Assembly: GCA_965153355.1 (NCBI GenBank)
Contig: OZ231126.1
Span: 6,448,001-6,512,000 of the forward strand
Reading direction: 5' to 3'
Length of the DNA: 64,000 nucleotides
Source of the DNA: Flaccisagitta enflata
Taxonomy: Eukaryota; Chaetognatha; Sagittoidea; Aphragmophora
Every line of letters starts with the position of its first letter. The stretch's first letter is position 1. Below, piece after piece: positions 1-10,784 of the stretch. The notes below the pieces were generated by a model. That model did no database searches, was not told where the DNA came from, and saw nothing but the letters and a program-made list of their open reading frames with translations. The position numbers and the translations under genes were made by a program.

Positions 1-112
1 GTCATCATGGACTTCAAGGTATGCCACCATGGACTTCAAGGTATGCCACCATGGACTTCAAGGTATGCCACCATGGACTTCAAGGTATGCCATTATGGAC
101 TTCGAGGTATTT
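1..112. repeat. ~21-bp tandem repeat
   Basis: About five head-to-tail copies of a unit reading GGACTTCAAGGTATGCCACC, running off the left edge of the window. It contains ATG and GT motifs, but no exon-like frame can be supported. It does not match the missing N-terminal part of the PEPCK gene that lies downstream. Confidence 0.8.
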
Positions 113-517
113 GAAATTTTTTTTTGAAAATTTGAAAAAAAAAAATTTTGGGAAATGTTTTTGGAAAATTTTTTGAAAAATTTTTTGAAAAAATTTTTGA
201 AAAAATTTTTGTGGAAAATTTTTTGAAAATAATTTTTAAAAAAAGATTTTTTGAAAACAATTCTTGAAAAATTTTTTTGAAAATTTGTTTTTATGAAAAT
301 TTTTTGAAAATTTTTTAAAAATTTTTTTTGAAAATTTTTTGAAATTTTTTTTTGAAAATTTTTTGAAATTTTTTTTAAAAATTTAAAAAAAAATTGTTTT
401 TTGAAATTTTTTAAATAAAAATTAAAAAAAAAAATTGAAATTTAAAAAAAAAAAAAATTTGAAATTTAAAAAAAAAAATTTGAAATTTAAAAAAAAAAAT
501 TTGAAATTTTTTTTTTG
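113..517. repeat. AT-rich low-complexity tract
   Basis: Runs of T and A with a recurring TTTTTTGAAAA pattern, almost free of C. No gene, RNA or regulatory site can be seen in it. Confidence 0.8.
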
Positions 518-680
518 TCATCACTTTTAACTATGTCATCACCTTCAACTACTGTCATCACCTTCAACTACTGTCATCACCTTCAACTACTGTCATCACC
601 TTCAACTACTGTCATCACCTTCAACTACTGTCATCACTTTAACAACTGTCATCACCTTCGACTATTGCCATCAACTTTGA
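518..680. repeat. 19-bp tandem repeat
   Basis: About eight copies of CTGTCATCACCTTCAACTA with a few substitutions. The short open frame across it has only repeat-derived sequence and is not coding. Confidence 0.8.
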
Positions 681-739
681 AAATTTTTTTTTTAAATTTT
701 TTTTTAAATTTTTTTTTTTTAGATTGTCTTGTCGTTTTT

Positions 740-835
740 CTTCTTGAGTTGCGTTTACGCAACGAGAAAGCTTAAAAAATTACAGTTCCCAGTCGGGGAC
801 TGTAATTTTGAAGCTTTTTTGCCTTGTGCCCTCAG
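740..835 (+). mobile_element. hairpin element or fragment
   Basis: Two hairpins stand side by side: AGTTGCG/CGCAAC around 755-770, then a longer one at 768-830 whose arms read AAAATTACAGT and ACTGTAATTTT around CCC-AGTC-GGG. The first hairpin matches the terminal hairpin of the family A elements elsewhere in the window (for example 39947-40113). The tail reads GCCTTGTG, like a decayed family A end. The assignment is tentative. Confidence 0.4.
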
Positions 836-839
836 CTGA

Positions 840-1749
840 TGCTTTGAATTATGACACAATAGCTAGCTTTGAGGCCTTGTTTCTATCCTTATGCCCAAAT
901 CTGTAGTCCCAATGTACCTTGGTTTCTATCCTAATGCCCCAATTTGCAGTCCCATTTTGCCATAACCATAACCTAGTTTCGCGGGCCATAATGTGGCCCA
1001 TTTTCTTGTAACAAATTGTGGTTGATTCTGAAGCTGGGTGGCAGGTTTTTATCAAGTCCAATTCTAGCCTCTCGGTATATATACTAGCATTCTGGCCCAT
1101 TACCAAGTCCCTTTATCCATTTTGTTTTCTTTTGTGCGATGGTTAGCCAAATTCTATCCTTGTTAGTTGCGGCCCATTTCCCACCCTCGCCTTGAGCCCA
1201 TTTTCCAGCCCCTTGGCCCAAATACTGATTTTTTTTCGTTTTCCCTTTTTTTCTTTCCACAGAAGTGGCGTTGCCGGTAGTTTAGGCAAATGGATGCTTT
1301 GAGTTATGACACAATAGCTAGCTTTGAGGCCTTATTTCTATCCTTATGCCCAAATCTGTAGTCCCAATGTACCTTGGTTTCTATCCTAATGCCCCAATTT
1401 GCAGTCCCATTTTGCCATAACCATAACCTAGTTTCGCGGGCCATAATGTGGCCCATTTTCTTGTAACAAATTGTGGTTGATTCTGAAGCTGGGTGGCAGG
1501 TTTTTATCAAGTCCAATTCTGGCCTCTCGGTATATATACTAGCTTTCTGGCCCATTACCAAGTCCCTTCATCCATTTTGTTTTCTTTTGTGCGATGGTTA
1601 GCCAAATTCTATCCTTGTTAGTTGCGGCCCATTTCCCACCCTCGCCTTGAGCCCATTTTCCAGCCCCTTGGCCCAAATACTGATTTTTTTTCGTTTTCCC
1701 TTTTTTTCTTTCTACAGAAGTGGCGTTGCCGGTAGTCTAGGCAAATGGA
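840..1749 (+). repeat. 455-bp tandem duplication spanning an intron-exon junction
   Basis: Unit 1 (840-1294) and unit 2 (1295-1749) are nearly identical head to tail. Each ends with the intron 3' end and the first 32 bases of the first visible PEPCK exon. Only unit 2 runs on into the rest of the exon. The short minus-strand open frames in each unit are identical by duplication and have no protein-like features. Confidence 0.9.
1263..1294 (+). pseudogene. truncated copy of a PEPCK exon start, with acceptor
   Basis: This copies the first 32 bases of the exon at 1718-1868, including the preceding pyrimidine tract and AG (1261-1262), with one or two base changes. After 32 bases it breaks off into the second duplication unit. 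It keeps a usable-looking splice acceptor 455 bp upstream of the real one, so it could be a decoy. Confidence 0.8.
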
Positions 1750-4700
1750 TTTCGCCTCAAGAGTTGGACGAGGCTTTGTGGAGCGATCGATTTCCCGGCT
1801 GCATGACGGGAAGAACGATGTACGTCATTCCCTTCTCCATGGGACCAGTTGGATCACCCTTGTCCAAGGTGAGTTTGGGGTGAGATATTGTCGCTTTAAA
1901 GTCAGATATTCTTAGCCTTAAATCAGCCCACGGGCTGTCGTGGGCTTTTATACAGCCCTCTACTAAGCCTGCAACGTCTAATTGCCACAAAAACAGGGAT
2001 GCCAAGCTTCTTACAATCTGTGATGGAGCTGGTCCCCTTCGCGGCAGCTTCCATGCTCCCCATCCATCCAACCCTTCCTCATCCGCTCCCTTCTACCTCC
2101 TATAACCAGCGCCCCCCGCACCATCCTATCCCTTCGTTTACTATTTCATTCATTCATTCATTCATTCATTCATTCATTCATTCATCCATTCTCTCCCAGT
2201 TTGGCGTTAAAATCACTGACTCTCCTTACATGGTGGCGAGTGTGCGATCGATGACGTTAATTGGCGAATTTATTCATTCACTCTTTCATTCTTTCATTCA
2301 TTCATTCATTCATTCAATTATTCATTTATTCATTTAATTATTCTTTCATTCATCCATTTTCTCCCAGGTTGGCCTTGATATCACTGACTCTCCTGTACGA
2401 GGTGGCGAGTATGCGAGTGATGACCCGGATCGGCGACTCGTTCATTCATTCATTTATTCATTTATTCATTCATTCATTTATTCATTCATTCATTCATTCA
2501 TTCACTCCTAGGTTGGCGTTGAGATCACTGACTCTCCTTACGTGGTGGCGAGTATGCGAGTCATGACGCGGATCGGCGACTCTGTCATGCCCATCGTCGA
2601 AGCTGAAGCCTCCTCGGCCGGAAATCAAGGATTTGTGCGCGCTGTGCATTCAGTGGGACAGCCAATCCCCGTTCAAGGTTAGTTGGATGACGAAATTATG
2701 ATTGTATACGTAAACAACCGAGAGACTAAATTATTGAACGACTGAATGACTATGAGAACGAATAAGTGAATGACAAAGGATGGAATAAACGACTGAAAGG
2801 AAATCAACGACTGAATGAATGAACAGCAGAAGGAAAAGATGAATAAATCAACAGCTGGATTTAAAGATGAATAAGTGAACAGCTGAATAAATAACTGAAA
2901 ATTTTGATAAGCGCGGGATCGAAATTTGTAATTGCTATTTCCAACTGACCGACTGACTTGTAAGTGCTGAGTTTGAAGGGTCTCGATCAAAGACTCATTT
3001 CTGCTTTTGATTCCAGTTGAATGATTGTCTGAAGCTATGGAGGTTTAAAAAAATGATCGACGGAATGAGTGAATGGCCGAGTGACTGAACGACATAACGT
3101 TGAAATTCAAATATATCTAGGCAACTTGCTGACAAATGCTTTTTATTTCTTTTCCAAAGGGCCTCTGGTGAACAATTGGCCATGCAATCCGGAGAAGACT
3201 TTAATCTCCCACATTCCCGACGAGAATATGATCGTGTCGTTTGGATCTGGTTATGGTGGCAACTCTCTTCTAGGCAAGAAATGCTTCGCCCTCAGACTCG
3301 GCAGTATCCTGGCCAAGAAGGAAGGATGGCTCGCTGAACACATGCTGGTGAGGATCTGAGGATGGGCGGGTTAAAACTCCTCTCAGTTACTCTGCTTTTT
3401 AGTTGCGGACACGCAACTCTATAACAAGCTTTGTCCGTCGGTCGGTCGGTCGGTTGGTTGGTCGGTTGGTCGGTTGGTCGGTCGGTTGGTTGGTCCGAAG
3501 AGGTGATCGAGTCAAAGTGGGAAAACGCCCATTTCCGCCCCTGCCCACCCGTCCGCAACTGGTGGCCGTGTATCCGGGCCTGTTGATTGAATTTTTGCTG
3601 TGCGAATGTGAATGTTCAACCTTTTGAGTATGCGGAGGAAGAGATTTTAGTAAGAAACGTCTACAGGGCAAGAGAGTTTTTTTCGAACTCCTCCTGCAGG
3701 TGGGGATTGATTTTGATGGATCGGGTACTACTGTATTAATTTGGGGGAAAATGGTCGTATAAAGACTGACTTGACTTTTGTTTAGAGATGTATAATCAAC
3801 AATCCTTTCACATCTGATCAACAAATAACTGAAGAACCGCAGATTTATCTTATTTCGTTAGTCTACTGCGATGTCTCCTTCAACATCTTCACTATCTTCA
3901 CCTCAACCCATTTCCTTCTCCTATCTCCTCTCTGTCCCTCGTTTTAAACTCAACCCCAACTTGACAGATTTTGGGCATCACAAATCCCGCTGGTGAGAAG
4001 AAATACATCGCCGCCGCTTTTCCATCTGCTTGTGGCAAGACCAATTTGGCGATGATGGTGCCATCGATGCCAGGATGGAAAGTCGAATGCGTCGGTGATG
4101 ACATCGCCTGGATGAGATTCGACGAAGATGGTAGACTCAGGGCTATCAACCCCGAAGCAGGCTTCTTCGGCGTAGCACCCGGTGAGAGAGACGGGTAGAC
4201 TGTTTGTTTGTCGGTCTGTCTTTTTTTCTGCCTGTTTATCTCTACGCCTGTCTGTTTATCTTCAAGCCTGTCTACCTATCTGTCGGCCTGTCTGTTAATC
4301 CGACTACTGGTTTGTTTATCTGTCGGATTAGTTTTTCTGTATCCTTTTTACTTGCTGTGTCGGCAAATCCCTTTGTCAATATGTCGGTCTTTTTGTCTGA
4401 GAATCTTTAAGCGACTCCTCTTATCTACTTCTCCTCCTCTCCTTTTCCACTCGCCATCTTTACCACACTCCTCCTTGTCTTATCTACTTCTCCTCCTATC
4501 CTTTTCCACTCGCTATATCCTCCTTCTCTTACTTCTCCTCATCTTCTTTCTCCTCATTTTCCCTCTCCACTCCTCATCTCCCCACACTCTCCTCCCACAC
4601 TCATCAGGCACTTCGATGGAGACGAATCCCAACGCTATGTTGACGATCCAATCCAACACTTTGTTCACCAACGTGGCCGAGACTTCCGACGGCGGGTTTT

Positions 4701-7503
4701 GGTGGGAAGGGATGCCGCCTCCGGAACCGGAAGTGAGCATCCGCAGTTGGACCGGACAAGCCAATTGGACGAAAGGCGGGAAACCGGCGGCGCATCCCAA
4801 CTCGAGATTTTGCACGCCGGCGGCCCAATGCCCAATGATGGATCCTAATTGGGAAGACCCGAGAGGAGTGCCCATTGACGCCATCGTGTTTGGAGGAAGA
4901 AGACCCAAAGGTTGGTTGGTGGGGGCTAATGTGTGACTCTGAGAAGTAGTAGGCCTAACCCTCGAGAATTCAAACGCACACGTATTCGGTATTCCTAACA
5001 TGGCACACTCCAGTCTTTAGTCGCGGACTAACGACTCTAAAAAAAGCTTTGTCCGTCCGTCTGTCTGTCCGTCTGTCCATCCGTTGCTCCGTTGGTCCAT
5101 GGGTGCGTGGAAATAAGTCGTAAAGTGGAGAAACGATCGTTTGAAACGCTTGTTTGTGGTTGGATGCCCCTGCCCAACCGACCGCGACGATATTGTTACC
5201 CCGCGGTTCTTGTTAATTGTTACGCCTTAATTGTTATGAATCGACTACTTGTATTGTGTGTATTTATTTTGGTTCAAGGCGTTCCTTTGGTTTACGAGTC
5301 GTTTGATTGGGATCACGGAGTTTTCATCGGCGCCGCGATGAAGTCCGAAGCCACCGCAGCCGCAGAACACAAAGGAAAGGTAAATAGTTTGTACTTGTTA
5401 AGCAAGGTTACTGTTGGCGTGGAGCTGTGGTCTAATTGTCATTTATCAATAACGGCGGTGACGACATTAATGTGATGTGATGATAGTTGAGACAATTTGC
5501 AGAAAAAAGATGATAGTTGATAAAATGATATGCAGAAAAAAGATAATGTGGTGTTGTTAGTTGATACAATGATATGTGAAAAACTTGAATGTGATGAATT
5601 GACGAAGAAGATGGTATCTTAAGTGATGGCACGTCCCTCTCATTTGGTTCAGGAAATCATGCACGATCCCTTCGCGATGCGGCCATTCTTCGGCTACAAC
5701 TTTGGTCACTATTTGGATCATTGGTTGTCCATGAAAAAGGTGGAAAATGCCAAATTGCCCAAAGTCTTCCACGTCAACTGGTTCAGAAAAGGAGATGACG
5801 GAAAGTTCCTGTGGCCAGGTGAAGGAAACTAGACTACCGGCCATTTGATAGTTTAATTAATTAATTGAGATAATATTCTTCAAAATAAAATTGCGACAAT
5901 GCAAGCATCAGTCAGAATTCACGAAACTAAACGCAGACAAGGAGCCAAGGGTGGAAAGCTACAATTATACCCTTTTCGACGCGCGTGTTATAGAGACAGA
6001 CAGACTGAACCAACTTGAACAGTCCGCGACCATAAATTCCCAGTTTTTGTTTTTATCCTTCTAATAATGTGAACCCAGAACGCGATTGAAAACTTGAAAA
6101 AAACCTTCTTTTTCAGGCTTTGGTGAGAATTCTCGTGTCTTGGATTGGATTTGCCAGCGCGTTGATGGTAAGTTTGATCATTGATTGGTGTTTACTCTTG
6201 GTAAAGCAATTTATCATAAAATCAAGTTAAACACATTCTTTTGAGTGTTTCTCTTTCATGATATCACCAAAAACCTAGTTTTTACTGGTCTTCTCTCTTC
6301 CTGTTGCTTACTCAGGCAAAGAAGTGGCTACTGAGAGTCCGATAGGATTGATTCCCAAACCCGGGACGATCAACATGGAGGGCCTCAAGGAGACCGTCGA
6401 CTGGGATGCGCTCTTCAGCGTCCCCAAAGACTTTTGGGCGGAGGAAGTCGAGGAAATCGGAAATTACTTCAAGGTAATTGGCTGTACAATAAATAGTTCT
6501 CTTCTCTCATTAGGTAAGGTAAGGTAAGGCGTTAGCGCCCCTAGGCAAACATCCAGTTCGCATTGCGGGGGCCTCGTGTAGCGTTCATCCGTGTATAGTA
6601 GCGTTTTTTTTTTCCATCACTTCGTTTTTTTTCAGTTTTCGTCTCTTTGCTACTATACTTCGGTTAGGTTTCCTCTTTTCCACCCGTCGTATGCCGCTTT
6701 AAACCCATTCACCGTCTTTTTTTCTCTCACTTCGTCCGGAATCTTATTCCAGACATTTGCCGCCCGAATATTAAAGAAATTCTTTCTGATTTCTAGTCGG
6801 GCATTCTCTACTTTAAGTACATTGTTTCTTCGTCTCTCTCCTTCCTCAGTAATAACCACATTCCGTCTTGTTGGCCTTTTCTCCTCGGTCTCTATATGGA
6901 ACCATTGGTTCTTGTCCACATGATTAAAGCCATTCAGCGTCTTGAATGCCTCGATCGCATCACCTCTTTCCCTTCTCTCCGTCAATGTCATCAGTCCCAC
7001 ATCTTTCAATTTTTCCTCATATGTTTTTAGATGCGTCCGTCAGGAACGCATCTCTATAAGAGGGTTTGTCCGTCGGTCGGTCCGTCGGTATGTCCGTCCG
7101 TTACGCAAGTGGATAAAACGCGTTCCTCGTTTTTTTTTATGGCCACGATGAGATGCTATACTGAATCAAATGATCTACAAACATGTTTTGAAGGCTTCCT
7201 TTACTACTCGGGTCGGTTCATCTGTCTGTTAGTCCATATGTCTCTCCATATATGTCACATGTTCAATACACGCAGAGACACAGCCCGGACGCATCTTTGC
7301 CCGGTCGGGCTTGTTCCCTTCACATCTGAAAGAAGCTTTACCATTCTTTCTTGCACTTTTTCGAGTGCCTTTCTGTCCATCTCCATCCATGGATTCCACG
7401 CCGCTACTCCAAATTCGAGCTTGGGCCTGATGAAAGTCATTACTTCTTCTCCACCTGCCATCACTACCATCCTTGCTTCATAACCATCATCACCGTCAAA
7501 TTT

Positions 7504-7599
<96 letters not shown>

Positions 7600-8255
7600 G
7601 CAATCAATATTTTCTGTATTACCTGTAATATCATCACCGTCATCATCCCCCTCAATGGTCTCTGTCAACATCACCTGTTGTCATCACCACACCACAAAGA
7701 CCACTGTCATCACCACCATTACCACTTTCATCACCACCATGACCACTTTCATCACCACCATGACCACTTTCATCATCACGATGACCACTTTCATCACCAT
7801 CGCCTTATCATCGTCGTCCTAGTTCCAATCCTCCAAGTTCAATATTCTTGCGAGGGCTTGGGGTAATGGTAATCAACAAGCCCGATCAGGCAACGATGCG
7901 TCCTGACTGTGTCCTAACTGTGTGTATTGACTTTGGCGCTAGACTTGGACGGACAGACAGATGAAGACATAGTATTGAATGCGGCTCTCAAAATATACTA
8001 ATTACTTGATACATGACATCCTCAAGGCTGAAAAGTGCCAAAAACTGCGATTTTGAAGGAGGCGTAACGGACGGACGGTCGGACGGACGGACAGACCCTC
8101 TTATAGAGGTGCGAGGACGCATCTAAAAAGAATGTGTAACGCGTTTGCCAAATACAAATCACAATTTATGTTTTAAGGATCAACTTCCGGAAGACTTGCC
8201 TGATTCCGTCGGCGAACAATTGCTCAAGCTCAAGGAGAGAATCCACCGTCAATGA
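1718..8255 (+). CDS. Phosphoenolpyruvate carboxykinase (GTP), ten 3' exons; 5' end outside window
   Basis: PEPCK converts oxaloacetate and GTP to phosphoenolpyruvate, CO2 and GDP, a control step of gluconeogenesis. Exons by GT-AG and phase: 1718-1868, 2512-2677, 3160-3347, 3968-4181, 4608-4910, 5279-5379, 5653-5818, 6117-6167, 6316-6473 and 8178-8255 (TGA). They join in frame into 524 residues, matching about residue 107 to the end of the ~620-residue family. Visible landmarks are the substrate Tyr loop [11 protein letters not shown], the metal-ligand Lys in GKKCFALR and His in LAEHML, the P-loop with reactive Cys in FPSACGKTN, the metal-ligand Asp in VGDDIAW, and the substrate Arg in HPNSRFC. 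All are intact, so the gene looks functional. The first ~106 residues are encoded upstream of the window, so cytosolic or mitochondrial targeting cannot be judged. Introns hold hairpin elements, a LINE piece and exon-copy debris. The sequence resembles arthropod PEPCKs. Confidence 0.95.
2200..2266 (+). pseudogene. partial copy 1 of PEPCK exon 2512-2677
   Basis: This repeats the first ~67 bases of the exon that starts at 2512, with an intact acceptor (CTCCCAG ending at 2199) and an open frame reading [17 protein letters not shown]. It then runs into an ATTC repeat with no donor. Using it would add repeat-encoded residues and a stop, so it is a dead exon fragment. Confidence 0.85.
2368..2439 (+). 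pseudogene. partial copy 2 of PEPCK exon 2512-2677
   Basis: A second partial copy of the same exon, with its own CCCAG acceptor. One extra base after GACTCTCCT breaks the frame. It too ends in an ATTC repeat. The spacing of the copies (about 145-170 bp), each headed by ATTC repeats, indicates tandem duplication mediated by the microsatellite. Confidence 0.85.
3396..3584 (+). mobile_element. family A hairpin element in a PEPCK intron
   Basis: A complete copy. TTTTT is followed by the hairpin AGTTGCG-GACA-CGCAACT, a GTCGGTCG-type core, the distal arm GTCCGCAACTGG, and the end GTGTATCCGGGCCTGTTG. The first arm and distal arm are inverted repeats (AGTTGCGGAC against GTCCGCAACT). It sits wholly inside the intron between exons 3160-3347 and 3968-4181. 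It has no coding capacity. I interpret it as a non-autonomous Helentron-like element. Confidence 0.75.
5015..5214 (+). mobile_element. family A-like hairpin element, diverged
   Basis: TTTAGTCGCGGACTAACGACT is followed by a GTCC/GTCTGTCC core, then CCCCTGCCCAACCGACCGCGACGA and an end in GTTCTTGTT. It is a variant with a different 3' tail (TATTGTTACCCCGC). That tail recurs near 55350-55385, so it marks a subfamily. It lies in the PEPCK intron before exon 5279-5379. Confidence 0.6.
6508..7445 (-). mobile_element. 3' end of a CR1-like LINE (non-LTR retrotransposon), interrupted
   Basis: Read on the minus strand, 7445-7316 encodes [16 protein letters not shown] and [11 protein letters not shown], the thumb region typical of CR1/RTE-type reverse transcriptases. 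The frame resumes at about 7023-6653 with [20 protein letters not shown] and later [18 protein letters not shown], the conserved C-terminal part of such ORF2 proteins. A 292-bp hairpin element (7024-7315) splits the two parts. The 3' end carries a short GGTAA/TTACC tandem repeat at 6511-6529, a usual tail for this LINE group. The 5' part is missing, so this is a dead fragment. It sits in the last PEPCK intron. Confidence 0.85.
7024..7315 (+). mobile_element. family A element, ATGCGTCC subfamily, inserted in the LINE
   Basis: TTTTT is followed by AGATGCGT-CCGTCAGGA-ACGCATCT (hairpin), TCTATAAGAGGG, a GTCGGTCC core, the distal arm GGACGCATCT, and the end CCGGTCGGGCTTGTT. It interrupts the LINE frame, so it is younger than the LINE. 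The core also holds about 150 bases of unique sequence. Confidence 0.75.
7500..7610. repeat. (ATC)n microsatellite
   Basis: More than 30 perfect CAT/ATC units at 7502-7598, followed by a diverged CATCACCA tract to about 7810. Long poly-Asp, poly-Met or poly-Ile frames over it are artefacts of the repeat. Confidence 0.9.
7875..8129 (-). mobile_element. family A element, ATGCGTCC subfamily
   Basis: The reverse orientation of the copy at 7024-7315. It begins AACAAGCCCGATCAGGCAACGATGCGTCC, has a GGACGGAC core, and ends in ACCCTCTTATAGAGGTGCGAGGACGCATCTAAAAA as separate blocks. It ends about 50 bp before the last PEPCK exon. Confidence 0.75.
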
Positions 8256-9247
8256 TAATATTAACGTTCGACCAAAGAGGGTGACGTTGGTACAACGACG
8301 GAATCTTCGATTAAGCGATTTGTGACAACGACTAAGTGCCCTTTTGTTTTGATAAATCGTCACTCATGTAACTTTTTCTGTTGCAACGACATCTTTAGCC
8401 TTAGTATGACTGAGTGTTCTTTTGTATCAGCAAATCGCCGCTCGTCACCTACGTCTTGATGCCTAGATTTACAATGACGAAAATCACACTAGCTATGAAA
8501 GAATTAGTGCAGTGCGCGTGGCTTTATTAAGATCAGATCTTAGCCTGTAAAACCGACTTACAACTCACATCGCCGTTATTTTCTTTTGCGACGCGCGCAT
8601 TCTGCAATACTAGGCTTTCCTTTCCATTCCTTGTGTCGCCACGTCAACTAGTTGTGATTGTTTTTCTTCTCCAGAAGCCTTTTCTTGTGCATTTGTTTTT
8701 TTTTCTTCTCGCAGATCGGACTTGGTTGAAATTCGACCGCGTTGACCGGCCGCGAATTTCCTCCAATTCCATTACTAAACTTAAGTGTCATTAACATTCC
8801 AAGCTGCCTTCATTCCGATTGTTTCTATATAGCTGATACTGATAACTAAAGTCTGTTAAGACTGAAAAGTAGCTTTAATCATAATGATTACTTATATATG
8901 CATCAAAAAGAACTGGTGCTGGTGAATGTTATTTGCCTTATTAAAGATTCTGATTTAAAGATATTGAATGTGAATATGAAAAAGAGATGTCAACACGCAA
9001 TGAATTAAAACTGTCACATAAACTTGCGATTGTGTATTGGATGTTAGAAAGATCTACATGAGACGAGAGTATAATTACCGCACCTTTCTTTAACTTTTTG
9101 TTTTTTTTTAAGATGTTCATTTAAATATTTTTCCATTCGTGAATGAAGGAAAGGAAACCGCACGTTTCAGGTACATACATTCAAATTTATCTAGTCATTA
9201 GCTTTACAATATACTCACTATATTTACTCACTAGTTCAATCTAACCA

Positions 9248-9313
<66 letters not shown>

Positions 9314-9561
9314 AGAACTGCTGCTTTTCACTCTACAGCATGGTTTTTCGATCCTCTCTTCCTGCGAATGCCCATGTCATCGTTAATAGGATGGAATTCA
9401 CTGTTTTGTGCGTATTTTTTTTAGGGAACGTATCTGTTTAATTGCTCACATTGTATCAATGCGCGTACTCCAGAGAATGTCTATCACTGTTGAATCGCTT
9501 TTCCAGTTAAGTTTTTTTTTAAATGAATAAAACTAAGCATTCCAAATTGCGTTGCATTCCA
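8256..9561 (+). other. PEPCK 3' flank
   Basis: Probably the 3' untranslated region and downstream DNA. ATTAAA occurs at 8940-8945 and AATAAA at 9526-9531. Either could serve as the polyadenylation signal, and I cannot choose between them from sequence. A perfect (CT)n tract of about 62 bp lies at 9250-9312. No other gene is seen. Confidence 0.4.
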
Positions 9562-9826
9562 TTTTTAGTTGTGGACACGCGACTCTACATCTGGCAGTGC
9601 TGGTCAGTGTAGCAGTCCGTCGGTCCGGTCGTCCCTCCGTCGGTAACATTTTTACTAAATTTTAGGTGCGACAAAGCACCTCTATAACCGGCTGTCCGTT
9701 GGTCGGTCGGTCGGTTGGTAACGTATTCTTTTGACGATCCACACGCCGCACCTTATTGGCCCTGTTGAATTGCGAGCGGGATTTGCATTACTGCCCCTGC
9801 CCAGCCGTCTGGGTATGCGGCCTTGT
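9562..9826 (+). mobile_element. family A element containing a nested family A element
   Basis: The outer copy starts TTTTTAGTTGTGGACACGCGACTCTAC with a GTCGGTCC core and ends GCCCCTGCCCAGCCG followed by TATGCGGCCTTGTTT at about 9826. A second complete element of the AGGTGCGAC subfamily (9661-9766) lies inside it, placed in a T-rich stretch of the outer copy. Confidence 0.7.
9661..9766 (+). mobile_element. family A element, AGGTGCGAC subfamily (inner)
   Basis: Hairpin AGGTGC-GACAAA-GCACCT, then TCTATAACCGGCTGTCC, a GGTCGGTC core, GACGATCCACACGCCGCACC and the end TTATTGGCCCTGTTG. It is about 106 bp long and close to the copies at 10650-10772 and 49941-50064. Confidence 0.7.
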
Positions 9827-10649
9827 TTGTCGAGCGCATGCGACTTTGGTACAAGGCCGTCGCGATAATTGCGTTCCTCTCAAAATGACATTTTGTACTT
9901 TATGTGAAAATACTTTGCATCTGCTCATGGTGCGTGTAATTCCCAGCGCAGAGCATTTCAGGATAGCTATCTAGCTCTTTATTATTCAAAAATCGTTCTA
10001 ACAACGTATTGACAAATCAAATTTTGTCTTCGTGTTTACCGTGACTTTTCGCGTTTCATTAGAAATTGAATTAACTTCCGAAATGATCTCGACCAGGAAA
10101 GCAGGAACTTAAAATCGTTATGTTACACATTTACTGATGAATGATGATGAGTATATATAGGCACGCTAAAGCTAAAAAAAGCCATATCTACAACGATTAA
10201 ACCCGATTGTACCACATTTTATCACAATTGAACATAATCATTGGCAAATCACGGAGGGAGTTGCCACATAAGTCGAGAGATTATATGAAGTTGATGGATG
10301 GACCAGTGTAACGAGCGAATCAATTCTTTGTAAGGGGGCGCAGGGGCAATCTATCGACCAACGATATCTGATCAGCAAAATGCATGGAAAAAAAAGTCCT
10401 GTTAGGAATTGGTAAACTATTTAGTGGCATTTACATAAACAAGGCCGGATGACATGGCTACTCAAGTCTCGTGGGGGGGGGGGGGGGGGAAAGAGATATT
10501 TTACAAAGCAGATGAACACTTTTGAGAGCGCAAGAATGATAATCATTGTAAAGTAAACAAACGCTATGATTTTCCCCATCGTATTATACCGACTAGGTCT
10601 CTCCAAATGCTTGCCAAAAACGGAATATGCATGAATAAAAAAGAAAAAG
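9827..10649. other. no gene seen; contains a poly-G run
   Basis: AT-rich unique sequence with an 18-base G run near 10472-10489. No open frame looks like protein and no RNA gene is recognised. Confidence 0.6.
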
Positions 10650-10772
10650 AACAAGGCCAAGTAGGCCAATAAGGTGCGACGTGTTGATCGTCGAACGAAT
10701 GCGTTACAGACAGACCAACCGACAAACCGACGGAAAGAGCCAGTTATAGAGGTCTTTTGTCGCACCTAAAAA
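10650..10772 (-). mobile_element. family A element, AGGTGCGAC subfamily
   Basis: A complete 123-bp copy in reverse: AACAAGGCCAAGTAGGCC, then AAGGTGCGACGTGTTGATCG, a core of CCAACCGAC units, then GTCGCACCTAAAAA at the hairpin end. The hairpin here has one base change (GGTCTTTTGTCGCACC). Confidence 0.75.
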
Positions 10773-10784
10773 TGGGATTGGTGA

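Larger units (their letters stand above)
2141..2506. repeat. (ATTC)n blocks between exon copies
   Basis: Three blocks, about 2141-2190, 2267-2360 and 2440-2506, of imperfect CATT/ATTC tetranucleotide repeats separate the two dead exon copies and the real exon. Confidence 0.85.

Noticed and set aside
515-775. 86-codon frame near the left edge
   Set aside because: Covers a 19-bp tandem repeat and T-rich low complexity; it does not match the missing N-terminal part of PEPCK.
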